Shown here piece by piece: positions 8,439 through 16,450 of a DNA stretch of 64,000 nt. Position numbers and translations under genes: made by a program. Below the pieces are notes generated by a model. The model saw nothing but the letters and a program-made list of their open reading frames with translations. It searched no databases and had not been told where the DNA came from. Origin of the DNA: Parvibaculum sp. (GTDB taxonomy: Bacteria > Pseudomonadota > Alphaproteobacteria > Parvibaculales > Parvibaculaceae); assembly GCA_031291615.1 (NCBI GenBank), contig JARLIS010000058.1:62001-126000 (forward strand), in the 5' to 3' direction. Each line of letters opens with the position of its first letter. Position 1 is the first letter of the stretch.

Positions 8439-10700
8439 TCAGATCCGGCCCGCGAACCAGGAGCCGTTCCAGTGTTCGCCGGGCGGGTTCGCCTCATATT
8501 GCGCGATGCGGCTCTCGTAGAAATCGTAGAGCGTCGGGATCGCGCCGTTGAGCTTGCGGCATTCGGCGATGGCGGCGCGCGCATCGGCCCAGCGCTGCTT
8601 GCGATAGGCGGAGAAGACCAGGGCATGGGCTTCCTGGAGCGCGCGGAACTTCGGATTGGCGCGCATGATGGGGTCGCCGAGCAGCGCATAGATGCGGCGG
8701 CCTTCCGGGTGGCGCGGCGTCGAAATCAGGTCGATTTCGAGCAGCGCATAGCGGTCGCCGACCAGACGTTGCGTGCCTTCGCCGACGATGATGGCCGGGC
8801 CGTAATTCCGCGCATTGCGCTGGAGGTAGGCGCCGAAGCTGACGGGCTCGCCGAGCACGCCGTAATCGAAGCGCGCTTCGGCGCCCATGTTGCCGGTGAT
8901 CGCCATGCCGCTGTCGAGACCGATCGAAAGGCTCAGCGGCACGTGACTCAAGTGCTGGCGGCGGGCGTCTTCCTCGAGGAACTCGTTCAATGCTTCGAGG
9001 TTCTCGACCATGCGCAGCGCGGCGTCGCATCCCTTGGAAGCGTGATCGCTGACGTCGAAGGGCGCGTTCCAGATCGCATAAAGCGTGTCGCCAACCGTGC
9101 GGTCGACCATGCCGTTGCGGTCCTGCACGATCTTCGTCATCGGATTGAAGAAGCGGTTCAGGATGTCGGCATAGGCTTTCGGGTCTTCGAGATAGCGGTC
9201 GGCGATGATGTTGAAGCCGCGCAGTCCGACGACGACGGAGGTCACGGGCTTCAGCTGGCCCTCGGCCTGAATGAGCTTCGGACGCGCATGCATTTTGGCG
9301 AGCCCCGAGGAAGAGAGGCGGCGCGCGAACTGCCCGTCGATGAAGCGCGTCTGCTCTTCGGCATGCAGGCGACGCATCAGCGCGCAGGTGAAGCTTGCAA
9401 CGATGAGCGTCACGCTGCCGAGCGCCGGATCGATCAGCCAGCGATGCGTCACAAAAGCCCACCACGAGCCATAGGCCGCGCCGCCGACGAGAACGAGCGT
9501 CAGGATGAAGCTGTAACGGAAGCGGAACCGGCCGACGGCAAGAATGACGAGGATGCCGCCGAGGAAAATGAATAGCTGCTCCGCCGACGAGGCCCAGCCC
9601 GGCCGCGTCAGGAAAGCGCCGTCGACGATCTGGTTGATGGCGTTGGCGACGATGGCGCCGGAGGGCATCCGCACGCCGGCGGGCGTGTCGTAAAAGCGTT
9701 CGGTGCCATTGGCCGAGACGCCGATGACGGCGATGCGATCCTTGAGCGAGGGCGCGTCGGCAGGCGTCTCCATCAGCGTTGCGGCGGAGACGGAAAGGCG
9801 CGTATCGGGCGCGCCGAAATAGAGCCTGAGGCCTCCATTGGGGGCCGTCAGGGCAGCCATGTCGGTGCCGTCGATCGAAACGCTGCCGATGCCGGGCTCC
9901 ATGCCGAGCGCGAAGCCGTTGGCCGGTTCGGCGACGCTGACGCGGTAGCCTGTGCCGCCATTGGTCAGGCGGAGCGCTTCGAGCGCGTTCGAGGGGTAGA
10001 GCGTGCCGCCCAGATTGACGACCATGGGCAGCGCGCGCACGGTTGCGCCCGGCGTCCAGTCGGGCAGGGTGGAGCCTTCGCCCCGGGCCGCCATTTCAAA
10101 ACTCGAAAGACTTGTCCGCCAGGCGGTGAATTCCCCGGCGTAGTGGCGCGCATCGCTGCCTTGCGCCAGCACCGCTTGTGTGTTCGCGGGCGCGCGCATC
10201 TCGCCGAGCGCGGCCTTGCCGGGGACGAAGGAAACGACGGACGGCGCGGCGGCAAGCAGCGCCGCGAAGGTGCGGTCATAGTCGGGCATGTTGGCGAGGC
10301 CGGCGGAAAGGCCGGCCGTGGCGGCTTCCGTGCCGAGCGGCTCCCAGAGTTTCAGGAGTTCGGCGGTCGAAGTCGGGTCTGGCTCGTCGAGCGGCATGTC
10401 GAAAACGATGGCGGATGCGCCTGCGTTCCGCACGGCTTCGACAAGCGAGGCAAGGCGCTTGCGCGGCCAGGGCCAGGCGCCCTCGCGCTCGGCGCTGGCG
10501 GCGCCGATATCGACATAGACGGCATGCGGACCCGCAGGTCCGGCCCTACGGGGCTCGATGCGCTGATAGGTATCGAAAACCTGATTTTGCAGAACCGTTC
10601 CCAGGCCTTCGACGTTGTAAATCGACAAGATCAGCCCGATGACCAGAACCAGTCCGGGCAGGATCGCCGAAAGTCTGCGGAACACAGGTGTCGAATTCAT
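8439..10700 (-). CDS. CHASE2 sensor with degenerate class III nucleotide cyclase domain
   Basis: About 753 aa: an N-terminal membrane anchor (PGLVLVIGLILSIYNV), a large extracytoplasmic CHASE2 sensor with a YVDIGAASAEREGAWPWPR segment, a three-helix membrane block, then a cyclase homology domain. The cyclase core is altered: the first metal Asp of the usual (F/D)IRGF motif is Gly (VVGLRGF), the second Asp survives in VDRTVGD, and the usual GDxVNxAARL reads GEPVSFGAYL, replacing Asp, Asn and Arg with Glu, Ser and Tyr. ATG 10700 with an AAGAAGAAG leader is preferred over an upstream in-frame start. It probably senses a periplasmic cue but may not make cAMP. Confidence 0.85.
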   Translation of the reverse strand: MNSTPVFRRLSAILPGLVLVIGLILSIYNVEGLGTVLQNQVFDTYQRIEPRRAGPAGPHAVYVDIGAASAEREGAWPWPRKRLASLVEAVRNAGASAIVFDMPLDEPDPTSTAELLKLWEPLGTEAATAGLSAGLANMPDYDRTFAALLAAAPSVVSFVPGKAALGEMRAPANTQAVLAQGSDARHYAGEFTAWRTSLSSFEMAARGEGSTLPDWTPGATVRALPMVVNLGGTLYPSNALEALRLTNGGTGYRVSVAEPANGFALGMEPGIGSVSIDGTDMAALTAPNGGLRLYFGAPDTRLSVSAATLMETPADAPSLKDRIAVIGVSANGTERFYDTPAGVRMPSGAIVANAINQIVDGAFLTRPGWASSAEQLFIFLGGILVILAVGRFRFRYSFILTLVLVGGAAYGSWWAFVTHRWLIDPALGSVTLIVASFTCALMRRLHAEEQTRFIDGQFARRLSSSGLAKMHARPKLIQAEGQLKPVTSVVVGLRGFNIIADRYLEDPKAYADILNRFFNPMTKIVQDRNGMVDRTVGDTLYAIWNAPFDVSDHASKGCDAALRMVENLEALNEFLEEDARRQHLSHVPLSLSIGLDSGMAITGNMGAEARFDYGVLGEPVSFGAYLQRNARNYGPAIIVGEGTQRLVGDRYALLEIDLISTPRHPEGRRIYALLGDPIMRANPKFRALQEAHALVFSAYRKQRWADARAAIAECRKLNGAIPTLYDFYESRIAQYEANPPGEHWNGSWFAGRI

Positions 10701-10923
10701 CTTCTTCTTGCACCGGGAGGCCCGATACGGCGCTCCAGTTGCCCCTATAGTGAACACTTGCCATGCCATTGTCCCGTTGCGAGACAAAGACAGTGCTGCC
10801 CAAACTCGTGGTTGCAGCTTTCATTCCAGCGGAATCGGGAAAGTATTAATGCGCCGGCCTTTCCCGGGAGCAGGGTCTGTCGGCACAGTCGGCGGAAGAC
10901 GGCGCGCGGTTCCCGGCTTGACT

Positions 10924-10947
10924 CATATTTATAATTCTATAAGTATG
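10924..10947. promoter_or_regulatory. Probable ArsR operator
   Basis: CATATTTATA (10924-10933) and TATAAGTATG (10938-10947) form an imperfect inverted repeat (9 of 10 positions) around ATTC, ending 5 bases before the arsR ATG. The AT-rich dyad stands out from the GC-rich surroundings and has the size and position expected of an ArsR/SmtB operator overlapping the promoter. Confidence 0.65.
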
Positions 10948-10952
10948 AAAAT

Positions 10953-11297
10953 ATGGAAATGAAATCCGCCATAGAGGCTCTCTCCGCGCTCGCGCAGGAA
11001 ACGCGCCTGTCTATCTTTCGCGCGCTCGTCCGCGCCCACTCGCCGAAGGAAGGCGAGGGCGGGCTTGCGGCGGGCGATATCGGTGCCGCGCTGGATGTGC
11101 CACCCGCCACGCTTTCCTTCCACCTGAAGGAAATGTCGCATGCGGGGCTCGTCACTTCGCGGCGCGACGGCCGCTCGATCATTTACAAGGCCGACCTTTC
11201 GGCGATGCGCGGCCTCACTGAATTTCTGCTGGAAGATTGCTGCGGCGGCGTCTGCGGCACCGTCGGCACACGTCAACGCAAGAAGGAGTGCGCGTGA
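10953..11297 (+). CDS. arsR: ArsR/SmtB-family arsenic-responsive repressor
   Basis: This 114-aa winged-helix repressor contains ALAQETRLSIFRALVRA, the recognition helix region VPPATLSFHLKEMSHAGLV and the wing SRRDGRSIIYKA. A C-terminal cysteine cluster DCCGGVCG could bind arsenite, and methylarsenite given the next gene, in place of the classical ELCVCDL site. Ligand binding would release the operator immediately upstream. Its TGA shares one base with the ATG of arsI, so the operon is translationally linked. Confidence 0.93.
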   Translation: MEMKSAIEALSALAQETRLSIFRALVRAHSPKEGEGGLAAGDIGAALDVPPATLSFHLKEMSHAGLVTSRRDGRSIIYKADLSAMRGLTEFLLEDCCGGVCGTVGTRQRKKECA

Positions 11298-11791
11298 TGA
11301 AGAGGCTGCATGTGAGTTTCGGCACCGCCGATCTCGAAAAATCCGTCGCATTCTATTCGACGCTTTTCGGCGTTGCCCCGACCGTTCGCCGTCCGGGCTA
11401 TGCGAAGTGGATGCTCGACGATCCGCGCGTCAATTTCGTCGTTGAAAGCCAGTCCGGCGAACGTGGTTTCTCGCATGCCGGCATTCAGGTCGAAAGCCAG
11501 GAAGAGCTTGCGCCGGTTTTCGAGCGCATGAAACAGGCCGAAGCGCCCTATCTGCCGGAGGGCGTCACCACCTGCTGTTATGCCAAATCCGAAAAGAGCT
11601 GGACCGCCGATCCCGACGGCGTTCGCTGGGAGGCCTTCTACACGTTCCACCAGATGGACGAGTTCGGCACCGGCCCCGAATTGCAGAAGCTCGATATGGG
11701 CGGCGACGCTTCGGCCTGCGGCTGCGATGAGCCGAAGGTCGAAACCGCTAAGCCGATTGCCGCCACGTCGGGCTGTTGCGGCGGCTGCTGA
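11297..11791 (+). CDS. arsI: ArsI-type C-As lyase (CadI/ArsI family)
   Basis: A 164-aa vicinal-oxygen-chelate (glyoxalase-fold) protein. Fe(II) ligands matching characterised ArsI are visible at H5, H60 and E112 (VRWEAFYT), and the vicinal cysteine pair that binds trivalent organoarsenicals is C93-C94 in TTCCYAKSEKSW. ArsI uses O2 to split the carbon-arsenic bond of methylarsenite and aromatic arsenicals, giving arsenite. The C-terminal tail adds two Cys-rich patches (CGC and GCCGGC), likely a metal-handling extension. It follows arsR with a one-base overlap and precedes arsC. Confidence 0.9.
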   Translation: MKRLHVSFGTADLEKSVAFYSTLFGVAPTVRRPGYAKWMLDDPRVNFVVESQSGERGFSHAGIQVESQEELAPVFERMKQAEAPYLPEGVTTCCYAKSEKSWTADPDGVRWEAFYTFHQMDEFGTGPELQKLDMGGDASACGCDEPKVETAKPIAATSGCCGGC

Positions 11792-11794
11792 ATC

Positions 11795-12313
11795 GTGAGC
11801 GAAGAGCGCGCACCCTATAACGTGTTGTTTCTATGCACCGGCAATTCGGCGCGCAGCGTTCTGGCGGAAGCCTATATGAACGCACGCCTGGGCGACCGCT
11901 TCCATGCCTACAGCGCGGGCAGCCATCCGGCGGGACAGGTCAACTCTCACGCCATCGCACTGCTGAAGTCGGTCGATCTTTCCGTCGAAGGACTGCATTC
12001 GAAATCCTGGGATGAGTTTGCGCCGGCAGGTGCGCCGCGCATGGATTTCATCTTCACCGTCTGCGACAATGCGGCGGGAGAGGTATGTCCCATCTGGCCG
12101 GGCCATCCGACCAGCGCACATTGGCCGTTCGAAGATCCTGCCGCCTTCGTCGGAGACGAAGAGGCGACACGACGCAAATTTCTGGACGTCTTCATGCAGA
12201 TACGCCGCCGCATCGACCTGTTTGCGAGCCTCCCGCTCCGCAATCTCGACAGCATGGCGCTGAAGCGGAAGCTCGACGAAATCGGCCGCAACGAAACTAC
12301 CCATGCCGGTTGA
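11795..12313 (+). CDS. arsC: Arsenate reductase, low-molecular-weight phosphatase type
   Basis: This 172-aa ArsC of the LMW-PTP fold has the P-loop C14-TGNSA-R20 (CX5R) near the N-terminus and a further pair of cysteines in FTVCDNAAGEVCPIWPG that can relay the disulfide to thioredoxin or glutaredoxin. It reduces arsenate to arsenite in the cytoplasm. The start is GTG 11795, three bases after arsI. Its 3' end overlaps the channel gene by 11 bases, linking reduction to export. Confidence 0.93.
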   Translation: MSEERAPYNVLFLCTGNSARSVLAEAYMNARLGDRFHAYSAGSHPAGQVNSHAIALLKSVDLSVEGLHSKSWDEFAPAGAPRMDFIFTVCDNAAGEVCPIWPGHPTSAHWPFEDPAAFVGDEEATRRKFLDVFMQIRRRIDLFASLPLRNLDSMALKRKLDEIGRNETTHAG

Positions 12314-12995
12314 CGCCCTGCGCCGTCTTGCGGCTGAAGCGGTGGGCACCTGCATTCTCGTCGCCACCGTGGTCGGCTCGGGCGTCATGGCCGAGGGACT
12401 TGCGGGGGGAAACCTCGCGGTCGCGCTCATCGGCAATACGCTGGCGACGGGCGCCATGCTCTATGTGCTGATCGTGATTTTCGGTCCGGTTTCGGGCGCG
12501 CATTTCAATCCGGCGGTCACGCTCGTCTTTGCGCTTCGCGGCGAGATTAAGCCCGTGCTCGCCACGCTTTATGTGCTGGTGCAGTTTTCGGCGGCGCTTC
12601 TCGGCACAATGCTTGCGCATGCCATGTTCGGTCTGCCGCTCATCGAGCATTCGATGCATGTCCGCGCCGGCATCGGGCAATGGATGGGCGAGGCGGTTGC
12701 CACGTTCATGCTGGTTGCAGGCATTCTCGGCGCGCTTGCAAATGCGCCGAAGGCCGTCGCGCCCATGGTGGCGTTGACCATCGTCGCCGGCTACTGGTTC
12801 ACATCGTCGACATCCTTCGCAAATCCCGCCGTCGCGCTTGCCCGCGCCTTCACCGACAGCTTTTCGGGGATAAGGCTTGCCGATGTTCCGGGCTTCATGA
12901 TCGGGGAGGTCGTGGGCGCGCTCGTTGCAGTGGCTTTTGCCGGCTGGCTCTGGCGGCCCCTTGGCCAGCCCTCACCCCGGAGGGGCGAGGGCTAG
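12303..12995 (+). CDS. aqpS: MIP-family channel, AqpS-like arsenite facilitator
   Basis: A 230-aa aquaglyceroporin with six predicted helices and both half-helix motifs, HFNPAVT and SFANPAVALARAF. The position after arsR-arsI-arsC, with no arsB or ACR3 in the operon, matches the Sinorhizobium meliloti logic in which AqpS lets arsenite made by ArsC flow out down its gradient. It overlaps arsC by 11 bases. The last residues (QPSPRRGEG) are encoded inside a palindromic repeat, so the natural C-terminus seems to have been replaced or extended by the repeat. Confidence 0.88.
   Translation: MPVDALRRLAAEAVGTCILVATVVGSGVMAEGLAGGNLAVALIGNTLATGAMLYVLIVIFGPVSGAHFNPAVTLVFALRGEIKPVLATLYVLVQFSAALLGTMLAHAMFGLPLIEHSMHVRAGIGQWMGEAVATFMLVAGILGALANAPKAVAPMVALTIVAGYWFTSSTSFANPAVALARAFTDSFSGIRLADVPGFMIGEVVGALVAVAFAGWLWRPLGQPSPRRGEG
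12968..12992. repeat. Palindromic repeat at the aqpS 3' end
   Basis: GCCCTCACCCC (12968-12978) and GGGGCGAGGGC (12982-12992) pair at 10 of 11 positions around GGA. The element ends directly before the aqpS TAG and resembles the CCCTC/GAGGG arms of the cluster near 7.3 kb. It could also serve as an operon-end hairpin. Confidence 0.6.
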
Positions 12996-13029
12996 GCGGA
13001 AGGGGGAGACGGCTAGGCCGTCACCGGTC

Positions 13030-13434
13030 TTACTTCTTGGACGCGGTTTCCAGATAGGCAATCAGGTCCTTGCGGTCTTCCGGCTTCTTCAGGCCGGGGA
13101 ACGACATGTTCGTACCCGGCACATAGGCCTGGGGCTTTTCGAGATACTGGAACAGGGCTTCTTCGTTCCAGACCAGGCCGCCTGCGCCCTTTGCCTTCAT
13201 GGCTGCGGAATAGGTGTAGTCGGCCTTGGTGCCCGCCGTGCGGCCGAGGACGCCATAGAGGTCCGGGCCGATGCCGTTGGTGCCGGCCGGGTCGAGCGTG
13301 TGACATGCCTTGCACTTATTGAAGATCTTCTGGCCCTTGGCGGCGTCGCCGCCTTCCCAGTCCGCGGCCATGGCAAGGCTCGACGTGAGTACGAGGAGCG
13401 AGGTTACGGCCAATGTTTTCAGGACTGCCTTCAT
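13030..13434 (-). CDS. Class I cytochrome c, cytochrome c2-like
   Basis: A 134-aa periplasmic cytochrome with a cleavable signal peptide (about residues 1-23, ending SLAMAA), a heme site CKACH, and a methionine ligand in PGTNMSFPGLKKPEDR. Length and motif spacing match soluble cytochrome c2/c550 electron carriers between the bc1 complex and oxidases. ATG 13434 is preceded by AAGGAGA at a good distance and is preferred over a GTG five codons upstream. It is convergent with the arsenic operon; no functional tie to arsenic is evident. Confidence 0.93.
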   Translation of the reverse strand: MKAVLKTLAVTSLLVLTSSLAMAADWEGGDAAKGQKIFNKCKACHTLDPAGTNGIGPDLYGVLGRTAGTKADYTYSAAMKAKGAGGLVWNEEALFQYLEKPQAYVPGTNMSFPGLKKPEDRKDLIAYLETASKK

Positions 13435-13581
13435 GTTAGTCTCCTTCACTTTTTAAGCGCTCGGGCAAGGTCGGTCTAACTGCCCGGTCCGTTCCCCGAC
13501 GCAAGGATAGACTAGTCTCGTGTCGGTATCATTCGATTGCGTCAAACTGGCGCGCCACGGGCCTGGAATTCGGAGGTCGGT

Positions 13582-14748
13582 TTGGCAAAAACAGCGATTG
13601 CGCCCGATCTGGAGGCGCCAAAGGCCTCCTACCGGACCGAAGTCCGTGGCCGGGAGCTCCGCGTCATGCTTTCGGGCGATTGGGTGGTTGCGCCCGTTCT
13701 TTCCGTGGACGACGAACTGAGGGCCTTTGCCGAGGCGTCACACGACGCCGACGAGATCGTTTTCGACATGAGCGGCGTCGGCCGATTCGACACGGCCGGC
13801 ACATGGGTGCTGGAGCGCACCGCCGCCCAGCTCATGGCGCGCGGCATCAAGGCGCGTTTCGACAAGGCCAATGAAGCGCAGCAAACCCTTTTCGACAAGG
13901 TGGGCGAGGGCGCCTATGCCGATCCGGTCAGAATTCCGGACGAGCCGCTGGTCGTCCAGATCCTCGCACGCATCGGCGCGGCGGTTCTTGTGCTCGCCGA
14001 CGGCGCGCGTGACGGGCTCGGTTTCTTCGGCACAGTGGTTGCGGCGCTCGGCCGGACGATCCGGCATCCAAGCCGCCTCAGGGTGGTGTCCCTCATTTCG
14101 CATATGGAGCGGGCGGGCTTCGACGCGCTGCCGCTCGTCTGCCTACTGACCTTTCTCATCGGCGCGGTCGTTGCGCAGCAGGGCGCGTCCCAGCTTGCGC
14201 GCTTCGGCGCCGACGTCTTCACGGTCAACCTCGTCGCCATCATCTTTCTGCGCGAGGTCGGCATATTGCTGACTGCGATCATCGTCGCCGGCCGCTCGGG
14301 CAGCGCCTTCACCGCCGAAATCGGCGCGATGAAGATGCGCGAGGAAATCGACGCCATGCGGACGCTCGGCCTCGATCCGATGGATATGCTGGTTGTGCCG
14401 CGCGTGCTGGCCTTGATGATCATGTTGCCATTGCTCACCTTCATCGGCGACATCATGGGCCTCATCGGCGGCGGCGTGGTGGCGGTGACGCAGCTTCATA
14501 TGTCGCCCGGCGTCTATATCGAGCGCGCCAACAGCGCCATCGTCTTCTGGACCTTCGGCGTCGGCATTCTCAAGGCGCCTTTCATGGCGCTGGTGATCGG
14601 ACTGATCGGCTGCCAGTCCGGTCTTGAAGTCACGGGCAGCGCCGAATCCGTCGGTTCGCAGACGACCCGCTCGGTCGTGCGTTCGATCTTTCTCGTCATC
14701 GTCCTCGATGCACTTTTTGCAATGTTTTTCACCGCGGTCGGAATCTGA
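13582..14748 (+). CDS. mlaE: MlaE-type lipid ABC permease with N-terminal STAS domain
   Basis: About 388 aa. Residues from roughly 20 to 110 form a STAS domain with the typical VGRFDTAGTWVLE segment, fused to a MlaE/Ttg2B permease carrying the family signature around REVGILLTAIIVAGRSGSAFTAEIGAMKMREEIDAMRTLG, read here in short pieces. In E. coli the STAS part is the separate protein MlaB. TTG 13582 is chosen because GGAGG lies 5 bases upstream. It forms an operon with mlaF, mlaD and a lipoprotein for inner-outer membrane phospholipid transport. Confidence 0.9.
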   Translation: MAKTAIAPDLEAPKASYRTEVRGRELRVMLSGDWVVAPVLSVDDELRAFAEASHDADEIVFDMSGVGRFDTAGTWVLERTAAQLMARGIKARFDKANEAQQTLFDKVGEGAYADPVRIPDEPLVVQILARIGAAVLVLADGARDGLGFFGTVVAALGRTIRHPSRLRVVSLISHMERAGFDALPLVCLLTFLIGAVVAQQGASQLARFGADVFTVNLVAIIFLREVGILLTAIIVAGRSGSAFTAEIGAMKMREEIDAMRTLGLDPMDMLVVPRVLALMIMLPLLTFIGDIMGLIGGGVVAVTQLHMSPGVYIERANSAIVFWTFGVGILKAPFMALVIGLIGCQSGLEVTGSAESVGSQTTRSVVRSIFLVIVLDALFAMFFTAVGI

Positions 14749-14750
14749 GC

Positions 14751-15521
14751 ATGGCGAGCGGCGAAGCGATCATCGAAGTCAAGGGGCTGACCACGCGCTT
14801 CGGCGACAACGTTGTCCATGAGAATCTCAACCTCGAAGTCAGGCGCGGCGAGATCATCGGCATTGTCGGGGGCTCGGGCACGGGGAAGTCGGTCTTGCTC
14901 CACACCATCCTCGGCCTCAAGAAGCCCGATGCGGGCAATATCAGCGTTTTCGGGCTCGACCTTACGACAATGCCCGACGATGAGAGGCGGCTTCAGGAGC
15001 GGCGCTGGGGCGTGCTCTTTCAGGACGGCGCACTTTTCTCCGGCCTGACGGTGGCGCAGAACATCCAGGTGCCGTTCCGCGAACATCTGAACATGAACCC
15101 CGTGCTCATGGACGAGCTTGCCGCCGTCAAGATCGAGATGGTGGGGCTCAGGGGCAGCGCCGCCGTGCTATATCCCTCGGAACTGTCGGGCGGCATGACC
15201 AAGCGGGCGGGGCTTGCGCGCGCGCTGGCGCTCGACCCGGAAATCCTTTTTCTCGACGAGCCGACGGCCGGTCTCGATCCCATCGGCGCGACGGCCTTCG
15301 ACGAGCTCATAACCGACCTCAAGAAAACGCTCGGTCTCACCGTCTTCATGGTGACGCATGATCTCGACACATTGCGCGCCACCTGCGACCGCATAGCGGT
15401 GCTGGCGGAACGGCGTGTTATCCTTGTCGGGACGATCGACGATATGCTCCGCAGTTCGTATCCCTGGATCCGGGAGTATTTTCACGGACCTCGGGCGCGG
15501 GCCGCATTCGCAGCCAGATAG
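14751..15521 (+). CDS. mlaF: MlaF-type ABC transporter ATPase
   Basis: This 256-aa ATPase has Walker A GGSGTGKSVLLH, signature LSGGMTKRAGLARAL, Walker B EILFLDEPTAGLDP and an H-loop in MVTHDLDTL. The GGMxKRxxLARA signature is typical of MlaF/Ttg2A rather than of importers. It starts 2 bases after mlaE and powers the lipid transporter from the cytoplasmic face. Confidence 0.95.
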   Translation: MASGEAIIEVKGLTTRFGDNVVHENLNLEVRRGEIIGIVGGSGTGKSVLLHTILGLKKPDAGNISVFGLDLTTMPDDERRLQERRWGVLFQDGALFSGLTVAQNIQVPFREHLNMNPVLMDELAAVKIEMVGLRGSAAVLYPSELSGGMTKRAGLARALALDPEILFLDEPTAGLDPIGATAFDELITDLKKTLGLTVFMVTHDLDTLRATCDRIAVLAERRVILVGTIDDMLRSSYPWIREYFHGPRARAAFAAR

Positions 15522-15529
15522 GCCAGGCC

Positions 15530-16450
15530 ATGGAAATCAAGTCCAACAATGTGCTGATCGGCGCCTTCACGGTCGCTGTGATATTCGCGATTTTCGCCTT
15601 TTCGCTCTGGGCGGGCCGGGTGCAGCTCAATCGGCAGTACAGTTATTACGAGATCGTCTTTCAGGGCTCGGTTTCGGGCCTCAGCAAATCGGGCGGCGTG
15701 CAGTTCAACGGGTTGCCGGTCGGCCGCGTCATCGACCTTCATCTCGACGAGCACGATCCGAACAAGGTCGTCGTTCTGATCCAGGTCGATGCGGTGACGC
15801 CGGTCAAGGTGGACTCGGTGGCGCAGCTTGAACTTTCAGGCATCACCGGCGTCGCGGTGATCGAGTTGACGGGCGGCAGCTACGGCTCGGCCTTGCTGAC
15901 GCCCAAAGAGGGCGAGACCTACGCACAGATTCCAGGCGCGCCCTCGACCTTGCAGGAGCTTGCCAACGCCGCGCCGGAGACTTTGCGAAACGCACAGGAT
16001 CTCATCAAGAAGCTCAATGGGGTCGTCGCCGACAACCAGAAAGCCATCAACGAGATGCTGACCAATCTCAACAAGATTTCCGGCGCACTGGCGAACAGTT
16101 CCGGCGACATGCAGAGTGCGATCAAGGATCTGGCCGAAGCGTCGAAGCATCTGAACAGTCTCAGCCGCAATGCCGACGCGCTGGTGCAGGGCGACGCCAA
16201 GAGCCTCATCGTCGATGCGCGGCAGACGTCGCAATCCTATCGGCAGGTGGCCGAGGATCTCGACCGCCTCATCAAAGTCAACGGACCGGCCATCGACCGT
16301 CTCAGCCATAACGGGCTCTCGCAGCTTCCCCAGCTTGTGAGAGAGATGCGTTCGCTTGTCGGCACGCTCGACCGCGTCGTATCCCGCGCGCAGGACGATC
16401 CGGCGCGTTTCATCACCGGCAACAACGTTCCCGAGGTGACGGCCAAATGA
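15530..16450 (+). CDS. mlaD: MlaD-type MCE-domain protein
   Basis: A 306-aa protein with one N-terminal membrane helix (FTVAVIFAIFAFSLWAG) and one MCE domain containing the hallmark GLSKSGGVQFNGLPVGRV segment. A long, coiled-coil-prone C-terminus (about 140-290) follows, with a run of Asn/Ser-rich helices. MCE rings bind phospholipids in the periplasm and couple the permease to outer-membrane partners. It starts 8 bases after mlaF and its stop overlaps the lipoprotein start. The long helical tail is a feature of alphaproteobacterial and plastid-type MlaD homologues. Confidence 0.93.
   Translation: MEIKSNNVLIGAFTVAVIFAIFAFSLWAGRVQLNRQYSYYEIVFQGSVSGLSKSGGVQFNGLPVGRVIDLHLDEHDPNKVVVLIQVDAVTPVKVDSVAQLELSGITGVAVIELTGGSYGSALLTPKEGETYAQIPGAPSTLQELANAAPETLRNAQDLIKKLNGVVADNQKAINEMLTNLNKISGALANSSGDMQSAIKDLAEASKHLNSLSRNADALVQGDAKSLIVDARQTSQSYRQVAEDLDRLIKVNGPAIDRLSHNGLSQLPQLVREMRSLVGTLDRVVSRAQDDPARFITGNNVPEVTAK

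Noticed and set aside
10788..10923. Open frames between the CHASE2 gene and arsR
   Set aside because: They extend from antisense frames of the CHASE2 gene, with atypical composition; treated as promoter region.
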